Of a stretch of DNA of 64,000 nucleotides, positions 26,099 to 41,000 are shown piece by piece (within the stretch, counting starts at the first letter, position 1; every line of letters starts with the position of its first letter). Both the position numbers and the translations under genes were made by a program. The DNA is from Branchiostoma floridae (taxonomy: Eukaryota > Chordata > Leptocardii > Amphioxiformes > Branchiostomatidae), in the NCBI RefSeq assembly GCF_000003815.2, contig NC_049979.1, positions 17,539,117 to 17,603,116 of the forward strand, given 5' to 3'. Under the pieces are notes generated by a model. That model saw nothing but the letters and a program-made list of their open reading frames with translations. It was not told the origin of the DNA and did not search any database.

Positions 26099-29000
26099 AT
26101 GATGTCCAAACAACAGCCAGCATGGAAGCAGCCTGTACAGCAGTTCATGGCAGGGGGCTCGGCAGGTCAGAGGAACCTTCTTACTGTACAGGACATAACC
26201 ATATCTCAGAGTTCCACATTGTGTAGGAGGCTGTTGTAAATTGGTTCGGAACAAGATAATACATGACAGTGATATAACTTATAAGCAGTTCTTGATGTTA
26301 AAAGTGGGGGTACACCCATGTGCAGTAGCCTGGAGTCCAGCCTTGTTAGCTTTGGTCCCTGCTCCAGCACCATTGACCTGCTTTTTTTTCACCAAAGCGA
26401 ACAGCAGGGCTAGCAAGGCTAGACTCCAGGCTATATGTACAATGGCTCAAACCAAGAAATTATAAATGGCTTCAACTTAATTGAAGCAGTGGTGCCACTA
26501 CAGTCATATGATAGAGGTAATGTCAGCGGTAACTGCCAAAACCTTGACCATGGAACTTCATCGAACATTTTCCCCTGTACAGTATGTCCCTTTTACAGCT
26601 CCATTGTTTTTTTAAACAACTTTTAATGATATAATATCAGTGCCATCCTGTAGTACCCAAACAGCCCCAGGCCAGCAAAAAGACATGTATTTGGGAAAAG
26701 GCGATTCTATCCTACTCTCAGCTAAATTCCACAAAAAAACAAGTACACTTACAGGTATACATATGGTATTAGTTGATAGATGTTTGAGGAAAGTGTTTAT
26801 CATAGGTAAAATGCCATCATGAAAAATACAACAAAAGGATTTTGAGCCAAGGCAATCTGTAGTTCTTGTACCATCCAGTAGGGGGCACTCTTGATCCATG
26901 TGCTGTTGGGTACCAATCCTGCAGTTCTGCTCCTGCTCACTAGATGGCGTAGGCAGATTTGCACGTAGTAGAACAGTCATTCAGATCATCTGCTGGATCT
27001 ACTCATGAAATACAATATCTGCCATTAATAATGGATAAGTAAATATTAAATGTTTACCTGATTTCTTGTTCTTCAGTTTTCTATACCTTCAGGTGAAAAC
27101 AATACAAAAGTAACTTCATACATATACAGTACATTATGTACTATGTATTTCTATCTGTCATCTTGTTACAGGCACAATTCTTTTGTCTACTGAGTATAGA
27201 GATGGCAGTATAAAAGTTCTCATCCATCAGGCATCTGTCCCATGTACAACTTCTTCCATCTTCTCTGAATCCACCTATAGCGATCATACCGTGGTCTGCA
27301 GTCTTTTAACTGTATGAATCTTGTCCAGAAGTTTCATACTATAAAAATCATTGCATTTCTAAGTCAGGACCTATATTAACGTTGTGCAACAGTAATCAAC
27401 CATTTCTGAAGATGTAGTACTTGTCAACAGAAGGTCATTAATGATTAAGAAGCCCAAGGTATCTAGCCAGAATCTGTGGAGAGTAAAACTTTAGTGGATG
27501 GCATCCTGCAGAGGAGAATATAATAAGAACACTTTCTTGGGAGTTCCTTGTAATTTTCCTTGCCATGCCAAGGTCATTGGGTTGTATCTCTCACTTAACT
27601 ATGTACCAACCATCCTTTATTCACAGCATGGATGTAAATGAATAGATTTTAATTATAAGTACAATTCAGAATAGAGCCCAGCTAGTTTAAGAAGAATAAA
27701 GTTGTTTTATCAACTGTGGTAGTAACCAGTAAGAAAATTGCTTTACTTTTGTACTTTTGTACCACTGTTCTGGATTTGAGTCAGTGTCCCAAAAGCTTTG
27801 AAGTTGCCCCTCCCCCGCAGAAAGCTTGCACTGTGCACGTGGCTGGCCTCCCCCACTCTGACTGAACTTGATTAGACCTGTTTGATCACACCTAGGGTTC
27901 ACCTGTATGTTGTGCCACCTGTCAGGTGTGATCAGGACCTATGCAGGTGATGGTCATCACAGGTGGACAGGACGAGACGAAATCTTCCAGACGTCTTGGG
28001 CGGTACGGGAGCAGACCATTACCACGCTTCAGGAAAGACATGTCCCTTCAACCATCTTTAGCAACTTTTTAGTCTGTACACACCCTTTCCACTTGAGCAG
28101 CAAGTGCTGAGCAATATAGAATTAGCCAGAGTGCTCAAGGATTGCCAAGATTGCCCAATGATATCAGGGATTGCTCAGTGATCTTTCAGAGATTGCTCAG
28201 TGATTGCTATGTTTCACCTCGTCACCAACAACTAAGCAGTCAACAAGTGAGGCGACCCATTGACGTTGTTTGGCACATGCTCAGTGTTGGCACAGGTTGC
28301 ATGAGAATTGCACAATGAGCACTCCAAAAAAAAACAGCAATCTCCATTCTCCAATCTTAAGTTGCTCAACAGTCCTCAGCAATCACGGTCTATTGGAAGG
28401 AGGACCTTGATAATATTGTTATTACTTAAGATATTGAGGGTTTTTTTATACATTCCAGACAGACCAGTGTATGAACACCAGTATACCTGCTTGTTTTGGC
28501 AACAATAATCTAATATTGCACAGTATTTTTCACCTCATTTGACTTATTCACTTTATTTTTCTCCTCAAGCCATGGGATATCATCTTCCTTCAATAGATTT
28601 AAGCTGACACAAATTGGACCATGCATTTATGGCTGACTTTTTTATATGAAGTAGCAAGAAAATTTCAATGAAGTCTTGGTTTTAATACTTCATCTCTCCA
28701 CTGGCAATGTCACACGTCTAGTTTACTACTGACCCACAGGAATACATGACATTGTATGTAATTCAGTCCAACATTTATCCAATAGATTCTGACATGTCCT
28801 GTAGTATGTGACCTTGTCTACTAAATGGAACTTATCAAGAAGTTTAACATGAAACAGGACCTGTAGGAGTGACTGGTGTGGCAGGGAAGAGGAGAGAGAT
28901 GGAAAGATAGCAATTATTTCAAAATAAAAGAAATTAGGGAACGTTTGAAGTTAATGGATAGAAACAAAGCTGCTGCAAATTCAGTAATTTACATGTATGT

Positions 29001-32000
29001 GCAAACATCATTCCTGATATACAACACTCAGGTATGTTAAGTGGAAACCCCTCCCTATAGTTATCAACTTGTCATTGATAACCACTGGAATTATCCAAAG
29101 ATTCTTTAGCAGTTGTTATGACACTTGACGAGGTCTCCACCCAAAGATCCAGGGACTATCAATGTAACATAAGGCACTAGTTGGAAATCTCCAAGGACGC
29201 ATTGCCATACGCTTGGGCAGTTTTCCACAAGCATCTCCTCCTGGGCAGCTGAGCATGGCATGATGCGGATCGTGTGGCTACCCTGTGGGGTGGCAGGCTG
29301 CTCATGAACCATGGCTGCTGTCTTCAACTACTGACTTTCAACCATGTCCTGGCCGGTGTTCCGCTGTAAGGGGAGGGGGGCGGTATTCTGCAGGATTGAT
29401 ATCACTAAAGAGGGGGTAATGTAAACAGAACATTATATACACATATGATATCAAAGGGATTAAAGTAATGATGCTTTTTACATATCAAGAACGTACTGCA
29501 TGTAGTTTGAGGTATCCCTGATATAGAACTCTGCTTAAACCTATAACATAGAAGATTCGTGTGCAAGTTCACTTTTCTACCCTAGGGACCGAGTCTGTCC
29601 AACAGATGACTACTTCTTTCTAAGAGTCTAATGCAATTTTAATTGTGAACTGTTCTGGTAGCACTGGTAGTTAACAACAAGAGACATTAACAATAAATAC
29701 TATATAGTACTATGTAGGGCTTTACATAGTACATTATTTGTTGACAAGTGATGTAATAAGGATTATTGTTGAGAATGATATAGATTCTGAAAATTTCAAG
29801 TACTCCATTGAAACCACATTGGAAGAAACCATTGAAACCACACTCAAGTCAATAGAATTAAAACTATGAAGAATGTGTCCAGTGCATACAACACCATGGT
29901 TTTGACAGATGAGGCTGTCTATTCATTACTTGTTAAATATACAACACCTACGTAGCTAGTCTGTTTATGTAACCTTGCCAGTACATGTTTGTCAAAGAAC
30001 ACATTCCTCACTTTTGTATCTGCTGAGTAATATCTGGTACACAAACATACATGTGCCTGGCGCTTTATCAAAAAATTTCATTACATGTACATGTACTTAT
30101 AGATGACAAAGTCAACTATAGTGAACTCTACTGACACAGATTTCTGCTTCTTACCCCTTTTGATGTAATGTTATTCACAGGTCCACAGTAGTGTGATTCT
30201 GTGAGAATGTTCAAAACATTATGCTGCAAAGACTTGTAGGTGTAATACAGAGCCTTGTTAGATATTTTAAGTACATTTTGTAATGTTACAAATGGCTGCC
30301 TCAAATGGTTCAAGTTTGGTGATCATGGACCACACTCTTATTGAAGTCTTAAATGATGACTAGAAGGCCCAAACCCACAGCACTTATTCTCTGCCCCAAG
30401 AGCTATCTATCGCTAAAAAATCACGACCACAGCAGGTCTAAAACACGAGACATCAAAAATGGAAGTTCAACTGCAGTGCCTTAGATACCCGCAAGGGGGC
30501 CCATTACCAAACTTGGCCTTCGTTTTCCTGACCCCTACCCAACTACCAAATATCATCAGGAATTCATGCAAAGCTTCTCAAGCTATGCTGTTCACAGACA
30601 CACAGACAGATAAGCACACTAAAAGTATAACCTTCTTGGCAAAGGTAATACACTGTAGCTCAATTATGTTTACTTGAGGGTATCATGTATTTTTTAAAAG
30701 TTTTTCTTAGTTCAAACAGAGGATTCCTTTTCAACCACTCCTTCCTTGTAGACTGTCTTTCATTAATGTGACAGGCCTGCCAAACAAGAGCGGGCCACTT
30801 TTACTTTCTGACTAAGGAGAATTATCTGCCTGAGATTTATCCTGCCGCTGAGACAGACCTTGCCCTCACACTTTCATTTGTAAAACTTCGCCAGTCACCT
30901 CAAGCCACGGGAGGTAAATTCGTTTCTAGCTTTTTTCTTTCTCATGTTTCTTACACATCCTTGGTTAAAATCTAACCCATGCCAAGTTCTAAATGGAAAC
31001 AAGCTGTTTTAATTTCTGTCTCCCCCGGGGAAGCACTGGGGTTGCATCAGGTTCAACTTTGTATGGTACAACTGGAAGTGCTGAACCATGAATGATTTTA
31101 ATCAAGCCAGTTTGCCCAGCTAGAGCTTGCCCTGTGGTATCAGAAAGTACAAAATGTATTAGGCTGTGTTTAACACTGAAGGTTGTTCAATCAAAATACC
31201 TCTAGTGGTGGACTGGATGCTCCAGAAAAGATGAAAGTATGGGTACTATTTGATGGAGCAAGTTCATTACTTGTGATAGGGAAAGAGAGCTATGATTATA
31301 GAAAAGACTGGACAAAAGTCAGAACATACAACAAGTAGATAGGGAAATTCATACAGAAGTGGAGGATTTATATTGAAAGCAAATTGCCTTGGTACTGATA
31401 CTTCTACATGAAATAGCCTTTGCATTGAAATTCAAGTCTCCATGTCGACCAGGAAGCTACTCTGACTTAGATTTCAAGCCCCAAATCATCCATTAGTCTT
31501 CCTCCAGCCATGGTGAGGCTCACTGCTCACATTGTGTACTGACTGTGAAATTGGGCATGCCTCTGTCTGCATGGGCCAAATGTACTTATCCTAGTCATAG
31601 TGGGTGATACCAGTCAAGATGTGCATCCATCACATTTTGGTTGGAAGATGTCAACAAATATAAACAGGAAGACTGATTTATAGCTATGTAGTATGTTCCT
31701 CATTGTTAGCCTCATATGCTGCAGAATCTTGACAGATTTGAACATTCATATGCTGGAGATATCATTATGTTTTGCCATAGGCCAAAGATGTCTGACATGT
31801 GATGAAGGCTTGAGAAAGTATTTAAGTAGACGGAAATTAAAAGAAAGTGGTGGGTGCAAGTTCACCATGGTATTCAGGTGATAGCCTGATGAACAAGGTT
31901 GGTGGCCAGGTACCAAAGAAATCAAAGTACCACATGAATTCCAACCTCAAATAGTGACATCCAGAGCTGAAACCTAAAGGTTTTACAACAACCCTTGATA

Positions 32001-35000
32001 TGTTCCAGAAAAGTGTAACATCTAAGGTTTGTATTGCACAACCTGTGGTAGAAAAAGGTATATCCATTCCTGTAACACACACTGGGATCAGAACCAACCC
32101 TCTGCTCATATCAGCTGTCACCAGACCTGTAGAACTTTTTCATCTATGTTGTATATTGTACAGTTACCAGGGCTGGTCCTTAATAATAGCCTCCAGCCAG
32201 TTGGGTAGCCCTAGTTGTATTTCTTTTTTTACAACCCAATAAATCAAATCAAATCTAAAGCTTTTCAGAACAACTTCATACATGTAGATGAATACAGCAC
32301 TTTGTTTCAATACATATTTTATTTTGGTACCCTATTTCTATTTTCTGGCATGTCATCACAGATTTTGTCTTGGGGACAAACTAACTTACTAATATAGGTT
32401 TAATGAATCAGTACATAAGACCAAATGGTGCAGACAGGAATTCAACTGAGAGCATACATTTCATAGTCAATAACTGACCAAAGATTGATGACCACCTACA
32501 ATTTGAGACTCTTGAGTGTGTGTTTTCTTATGATGATCTGCTGATTGTGTTTGAGACTTTTACCTTATGGCATAACTTGGAATCCCCAGGGGGGATATGA
32601 GAAGAAACCAACCAAAATTATGGGATCAACTGAAGTTCAAACCAGTAAAAAGATTTTCCCTAATTGTAGTCATGAATGTTGAAATTGATTTACATTCTTA
32701 AATAACTTTTAGTTTTACACCAAATGAAAAATACATTAAATCTTTTTATTGTGTTTGTACAATGTGTTTGCAGGTTTGGTGGAGGTCAGTATCATGCATC
32801 CCTTGGACTTGGTCAAGACAAGGTACTGTTATATACTCTGCAATATCTACTGTCCATCTTTAAATCAGGAATACCTGTACTGTATCTGGGTTGTTGTTTT
32901 CTTATATTGTTCTTCATGATACTGTTTTTCTCGGTGATCTTGACAAAGACAGTTAAGCTTGCGTTAATTGTAGCCAGACTGTTTTGGCTCGGTTACAACC
33001 TTGAAATAAGAGTGGGCACTCCCTGCAGACACGAGCCTGACAACTCTATTATCGCTCGCCAGGTTCCAGATTCAGCGCGGGCCCGACGACCCGCAGCGGT
33101 ACAAGTCGCTGGCGGACTGCTTCAAAACGATGTGGAGGAATGAAGGGTAGGTGATTCGTAGTGATGAGTACTTCCAGCTGCTACAAAGCAGACAGGACGA
33201 CAGAAAATGGGGTGATGTAAACTGAGTCACACTTTGGTGAACATGAGAAGTAAATCTTTATATCCTATTAACCTATTAACTATTTATAGGTTTTATCATT
33301 ACTGATTTTGTGGAAGTGATTAAACAGTAACTTGTACAACGTTTTGTTTAACATCTATTGAGCTCTTGTAGAAAGTATGCATTGTAAATTTTTCTTACAA
33401 TTTTGGACTGATGTCATGCTTTATTTACTGTATGTTTTGTCACAGTGTTTCACCAAGTACCTTACAGTGTTTCTTTGGTGGAGTGACTTTTTTAGTGTGT
33501 CAGCTGATATGTTCATAGATTAGTTAATCCTAAAAAGTAACGAGATCCCCTAATGATTCATATTGTATGAGATGCAAATGGTTGCCTACATACAGGTGAA
33601 ACCTTACATGTATGCCTAGCCTTCAGTAACTTGTAGGGAACATTTCTGCAATACTACAATAATCTGCCAGGTGGTGCTGTTCCTGCCACTTGCAAGGTTG
33701 ATGTCAGTTCCTTCTATATCAGACTCAATATTTAGAAAGATCTGACATGTTGACTGTGGTTATATCCACGGCAAAATGTTTTGTTAGTCTGGACACTCAT
33801 ATTCATCCCTTTTCATTGTAGCAAGTTCCATTTTAAGGACATTCCAGTAGTTTATAGTATTTACCAAAGGTTTACATTTTTCTGTTTTTATAGTCTCTCT
33901 TTCTAAGTTATGAAGTGTTTTAATTGTCTTGTTGTTTCCTGTGATCATAAAGAGCTTCCAAAATTGGATAATGCAGCACAGCATGACAGAATATTTCTCC
34001 TTATCTCTGAAAGAGGAACAAAGAGAAGTGCTTCAGGACAACTTCATTATTGAGTCATTCCTGGGGCTTGCAGGGCAGATGGCACCAAATGAGACATGTG
34101 TTTGTGCTATGCCATGAGCAAAGGGGCATTAAATAAGGCCTTGTGGTAGCCTGGAGCCAGGAAGTGGTTGGCTCACCAACAGACACATTCTCTCTGACCT
34201 CTCTTTGACACCGTGCGATGGGTATTATCAACTGCACGGTACATAGAAAGCTCAAAATTGTACTTCGCCTTTTCACAGGTTTGACAGAGAACAATCCAGG
34301 GAAATTTATGTCCGCCATCTAGTACTGTCAATTGGTCACAGCATAGTAGATGAACAAGTTTCAGAAAGATCCTTCTCTGCAAATGTTTAAAAAATAAAAG
34401 GTACGATACTCTGTGGGAATAGAAGAATTGATGTACAAACGAGGTAAGTCCCAAAGTTGGTCTGACACCAGCAGATGTCATTCAGTGAAAGAGAAGGAGA
34501 CAAAACATGATTTCCCATGCAAACTCCAAACAGGACTTCAAAGTCAGGACAAGCTAATCATCTCAGCTCATTGAACAATACTGTAATGTGTGGTAGTTCA
34601 GTAGCTGATTTGATGTGGATTATATAAATCACTCTTGCTTTCTCATACAATCTGCAATTTTTGGTGGTATATTAGATTTGATATTTATCAGAGCAGGACA
34701 AAACAGGCTGTTGTAAGAATTTGGTTTGAAAGTTGTAGGTATGCAACTATTACTACTTAAGGCCTGTTCCAATCGATACTGTTATGCAAATCACAAAAGG
34801 CAACTTTATTGGCTAACCAACTGCAGTATGCCATGAAAAATAACCAGATGTATGTATGATGTGACACAAGAACAAATGTATCACTCTGAAGGTGCCAAAT
34901 ATGCTTGTATATAATAACTTGTATCATATCAATGAGGACTTATCTACCACTGATAACTTTCGTGGTCAGTGGGAAAGATTGTAGGTGGCCTGGGCATAGT

Positions 35001-38000
35001 AACAGGTCACTAACATTTTGTCTCTTCAAGTTGCCATCTCCCACCACAGGCAGGGGGCATCCCAAGAAGTCCTCCTTGCTCAATTTGGAGACTGAAACGT
35101 GACAAAATGCCCATTTAAGAGCACCTTTCAACACCCTGAAGCCCAGAACAAGCCGCTCGCTCTCCCCAGAGGAAAGTCCAGTTTGCTTGCATTGGTTGTA
35201 CCGCAGGTAGGGAAAACATGGCCTCAGCAGGCTGAGGTAATTAAAAGGCACTCTACAGCAGAGAGCGGGTGGAAGCATGGTCCCTGCCAGCTCCGGGATG
35301 TTTTGAAGTCAGCGCTGAGGTGGCAGCGGGTCAGGGAGTGTGTGAACTTCTCAGGTGTCTGTGGGGTGGAGCAGGACACTTTTCCTCACAGAACAGACTT
35401 AAACTTACAACTGATGTCTTCCAGGCTTACAGGTTAGCTGGCTGTGTGGGCATCCTCACCAATAAATTCTCCACTCATTTTCTCTCACATTGCCAGCAAA
35501 TGTGGTGTCAGGAGCAGTTGTTTATGAAGGCGACCTCCGCAGTCTGTCTGGTAACCTCCCCGCTCTCAGACCTGACCTTCGCCGTAACCTGTTGGCATAT
35601 CTGTTTCGACATTCAAACATCCTCCATTTAGAAACAGGAAGGTTTAGGTGACATCATGCCCCCTGTTCATTCTCACAGATGGAGATACCAGGGAAAGAAG
35701 ACCACTGTGGTATCTGGTTTGCATGAATAAGCATTACAGTGTTTGTCCGTGGGTTTATGAGTGGATATTGGCTATAAGTCTACAGCTTTGGCAGATCCAA
35801 TGTACAAAATGTATCTGTTCAGAACATGTGGCAAATGCAGCTGCACCCAGGGGAGGGATGCAGTAAGAAGAGGCCTGTCAACAGTTAACAAGCTAGATTC
35901 TGTTACTGGCTACATGTGTAGAACAGACAACACAGTGAAAGATTCCTGCATGCAGAAGGCTTTGATCTTGTGTGGTAATGGGCCACACCAAGTTAGACAC
36001 GGGTATAAACATTGTCAACTCTGGTATTTTGGGCCACATATCCACAGAGGTGTTGTGAACTGTTGTTTGGTGTTCACCAACTTTTTCAGGGTCTAGACAG
36101 GTTCAAAAATGGCTTGAAATACCTAAGTTTTACACATTATGTTAAAATTGTGATTCCCTCCAAGATTTGACTAAAAAAGGATTTGTTTAGTGCATTATAA
36201 CATTAATTAAAGTGGTTAGTTTTTTAAAAATCGTATGATGTTGAATCACTTACAGAGCTCAGAACTGATTGTTACAAATGAAAACCTTTAGACCAATCCT
36301 ACATTGAGTTACAACAAGTCACTATGTAGTTCTGTTATTGATTTAAAGTTGGTGTTTGAAATTATCTCTTACAGATGCCAAGTATTTTTGGATTGTACAT
36401 TCATACTGGAGGTCAGACCTCCTCCAAAATTAGAAAGAAAACTTGCCAATTTCTAGGATGGCCTACTGCTAAAATGTCTGTGACCCTCCCCGAAGTAGAG
36501 CTGACCCGGCACTTTCTGTGGTAGAACAGAGAACACTCCGTAAATGACTGCAGATTTTTTGGGATTGCTCTAATCCTGAGTTCAAGTGAACTGCACTGGA
36601 TGAGCGAGAATGGCTTCAATACTGCTTGTCTTTCTCTGATGAAAGAAAGTGTGCTGTCTCTACCTTCACTTTCAAAGTGGTCTACGAAGAGATATGGTAG
36701 ATTTATCCATGCAGTTCTGTCCGCCTGCAAAAATGTTTTTCTACTTGAAAAGTTAAATCACTTTGACAGGTAACTTTCTATTGCCTGCAAATCTCTTATA
36801 CAATGGAAACTGTTTCTATCATTTTGAAACTTGGACAACTCACTAGTACAAGTAGTTTTTCTTTCAGCAGTACCAAGAAAGAGTCATCTTAAACACATTG
36901 CTGTCCAAACCACAGCCATACTTCTATCCTGTATGCCTCTCGCCAAAGATGTCCCTATCCATCTTCTATTAGACTGAGACTCAGTTACCCTGTCATCATT
37001 ACCCTCCTATGATAACTAATGAAATCAATCCTCTATTTGCTCCACAAAAATGTTTTCCTTATCTATAGGCATGTCCATGACCACCTGGGATAAACGCCTG
37101 CATTGAAGCCCCGATGTCAACAATATGCAGTGCGAAACGGATAATGTGAAACAGGACAAAAGGGATCAGCACAGTTAGACAGAGCTAACCCCGCTGTGTG
37201 TCCTGAATAAGTCACAACGATCTCCAACGGACGTCGTAAAGTTACTTATCTCTTGTGATAAAACAAAAGTCCTGCTGATTCATCAATGCGTTTGAAAGAC
37301 GACAAGCCTTTATCAGGCAGGAGTATTATTGGGTTGTTATTGATTAGCTGTTCATTACTCCTGCTATCAATGAGTCGCTGTTCACCTGTTGACGAGTGAT
37401 GGATGTCGGGTGGCAGGTACCTATTGGAGCCACAGGTAACCCTACACCTGAGAAACAAGGCTTACCGTAATGGATTTCAGGACCCAAGCCTTGTTTACCT
37501 GTCGGGAGAATACCTGCGCCGCCTGCTTTTACACCGCAGACAATGCCCCAACCCCCCGAGAAAACAGCTTCCTTTACGTTTCCTTTCTGACTGGAGGACA
37601 ATGTGTTATGACCCCCACCTACTTGTCGCTTTGTCCGTTGAGTGACAATACATAACCGTAGCTCCACCCACAGCTCGCGCCCTCACACGAATAGGTCCAG
37701 GTCCATGTGGGTCACAATGCAGGGTCATAACTTCCCTGCTGGCATTCATCTGCCGTTGTTTCTGATACTGCTCAATACTTGTTACTATTGCTAAATATAC
37801 CTCAGCCAGGAGTCGACTGTGTGTGCTTTGAGAAGCTACTGCCAGCCAAGATCTCACGCAACTCACTCCCATGTGTATCTATAAGGGACATCATAGCTCA
37901 GTATTTACTCAACAGTGTGCATGTGTGTTACCCTGACTTCCAAATACGTTATCATCTCAGGTGCATTTATTTTGTCTTCTCAAAAGAACATCTGTCCTGT

Positions 38001-41000
38001 ACCAAAACAGTTGTTTTTTCACAGTCTTTGCAAAGTCATCTTCCTTCCCTTGCAGTTTTTAGTTTCATATCAAGACTTAAGAAAACTGTGTCAAAAGAGC
38101 TGCAATTGCAAAAATATCTTTGATCACCTGAATATTGAGAAATTGGTCTTATATATCTGAAAATGTTGATGATCACATCACTGTTTAGCCCTTTGTTGCA
38201 ACAAAGTGTCAGAGACTTGTAATTGTAATCAAAGCATCTCTGTCACAAGGGTTTTGGAGTGGCCAACACCTGCACAGTGGATGGACTCAATGCAAACTTA
38301 GAGATGTCCCTCAAACAAAGCAGTGTTTTCCCTGCACATATCTCCTGGAGACTATGGGTGTCAATTACCCATTTCCATCTCCGGAACAATGTTTTATCAG
38401 CTACCTCTGATAGATGCTAATCTGCCATTGTGCCAACACTGGCCAATATTGTTATTAGTAACCTGCCCTTAGAGTCCATTTCCCTTTGATGATGTCATGT
38501 TTGTGTTGATAATCTTTTTTCAAAAAGGAAATTGTATCATCCTGTCTTGATGATAAAAAATTGTCTAGGATATCTGATCATCTTGTGCAAATAGCTTACA
38601 GGATACAACTTGCAGAGGAATGTGGAGCATGGGCTAGAATTAATGATGACAATACACAACTGAATATCCATGAAATCTATGAAATAAGAATTTTCCAGTC
38701 AAGAGTAGAATATTTTGCTCAATTAGTAAAGGAGAAATCTGGCAGAGGACATTGCAGTCTTAAACCTTACCAATATTACTTGCAGTCAAAAAATCCTAAA
38801 CACATAGTTCACCTGTGCATTGTTGAAGAAAATTCATTGAAGAAGTCTGTCCGACTACCCATGTGTAAATCATAAACCTTGAGATTTATTGTAATTGTAT
38901 CAGATTCTGTTGTCTTCAAAACATGTAATGGATGAACACCATCTCTAAGGCAGTTCTTGTAAAAATAACAGTAGTCATTGTAATGTGAACTGCTGTGACA
39001 AAATGATCTACAGGTGCAATCAGATTGATTGTATTTCACAAGAAACCCTACCTACTGTCTTGTCAGCACCTATTGGCCATTATTGAATGACAAGAAACAG
39101 ATAATTGACTTGGTGATATGGATGTGGCATGACTGTTGAATTTGATGCTCCCATAAGCTTGGTCACCTTTCCTGTTTTATCTCCACACAGGATGCTCAAA
39201 CTGGTTGTGACACCTGTCATTTGCTGATCCAGGGGGGGTCTGGGCTCAGCCTGCCATTCTTCCGCCCTTCCTAAAACCCCAAGACAAATCTGGGCAGCAC
39301 CTGCATTGTGATGATTTTGCCAATCGTAGATAATCGCTCCTTCACACTTTGCTGCGGAGTACAACATATTTACACCCCAAACAACACATCCTTTCAGACT
39401 AGTGGCTGTCCCTATTGACAGACTGATCAGGGTTAATGGTTAGGGGTGTTTCACCCCAAAGGTGTGGGGGATGATCTATGTGGTCTGAAGCTAACTCCGT
39501 GCACGATTAACGTAAGCTGTGCTCTTGTGTCCGCCTGCAGGCCCCTATCCTTCTACAAGGGAATCCTTCCACCAATCCTGGCAGAGACACCCAAGCGAGC
39601 CGTCAAGGTAAGCCTTACCTGCTTCTCTGACAAAGACTGGTGCCACCCCCATACTTCCCCTTAATGCCCCATTAATGCTCTAATCCCCCTGATTTATGGA
39701 CAGCACTTGCTCTCAGGTCCTCTTCTGCTGGACCACACCAAACACTACAAGTGCTTGAGAGGTACTCAGCATCCCTGATATGTTATCTCCTCATCAGCAC
39801 AAGGAGGCTGAAGAACCCCTCCCCTGACTGACAACCTCCAACAGGAGACAAACATTCCTTCCCCTGGAGACGTAAATGGACACACAAAACACCTGCTATT
39901 CTTGGCATCTACCTGTTCAAACACCGGAAACTAAGTACAAAATCAAATGCTCTCAGATTGTTTGACTTTTGAGTCACTGGTCACCTCTTGACAGCTACTT
40001 GCACTGGTTCCCCACCCTCTGCCATAACAACTGCGTATTGAAAAGTATATGTTTCAGGATGTCTTATTTTGGTTTTACATTGTTGTAATTAACCCCATTG
40101 GTTTCATCACATCTCCATAATTTCAATGTTAGACAGAAATACATCATTTTGCATTAGGTAAACTGTGTTATTTGCAAATGAACTGGACCTGGCCTGTTGC
40201 TTTTAGGAATGAATCATTTATCTCAGAACATAAGCAAGGAGGTACCTCTCTAACCTCTTAAACATAAGTAGCCTTCCTATAGTCATTTTCATCAAAAGAG
40301 TTGTTTTTGAAAGGAAATGCGCCTGGTATTTTACCATTATGTTGGTTGACTGCCCTGGGATGTTTTTCTAACAACTAATGCTTAGACAAACTTTATCCCT
40401 TTTTTTACTGTTGTAAATCATGTCCAATGGCTGACGTAAATACCTCCTACCTACACAATTGTGTGAGTCAACTTAGACTCACTCAGTCTTAGCTGTGTGT
40501 GCATACAAGTCAATTCTCCCAAACACATAGTGCCCTGCTGGACAGCCACCCCAATGTCTATACATCCTCAATATACCGGCACATATGTGCATATATGTCT
40601 CAATGTGCATAGGTCACAATGAGCATACATCCCAATGTACATATGTCCCCTAATGTACATGTGTGGCCTTGTACCAGTCATGACCAATGTGTTGGGAGAT
40701 GTCAGTGTATACCCCATGCACTGGTGCAGTAGCTGCTTTCCTAGTTGTGGGTCACATGTTGTGCAAATTTTGGCAGTGAATGGAAGGCTTGGTGTCACTA
40801 CACCCTGTCTTGTAAATCACCCATTTCTAATGCTTTTGTGCAGTTTGTACCACAACTCAATTTTCTGCAACTTCAAACAACCATGGTTTCATGCACTGTT
40901 GTGTGTACACATGTTAAAACATCATGCCGTTAACTTTAGTCCACCTGCTATGCAAATGATGCTCCTTGCAGCCAGCGACTTGTGTTGAGGTATTTGGTAA

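Larger units (their letters stand above)
26166..32773 (+). other. Slc25a21 intron 1 (6.6 kb)
   Basis: No coding exon is seen on either strand. It holds a 108-bp fold-back element (26326-26433), an imperfect tandem stretch (about 28110-28210) and a retroelement tail-like piece (about 30420-30650). Low CpG. In vertebrates, SLC25A21 introns carry enhancers of the neighbouring PAX9 and FOXA1 region, so this intron is a candidate regulatory block by inference only. Confidence 0.6.
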
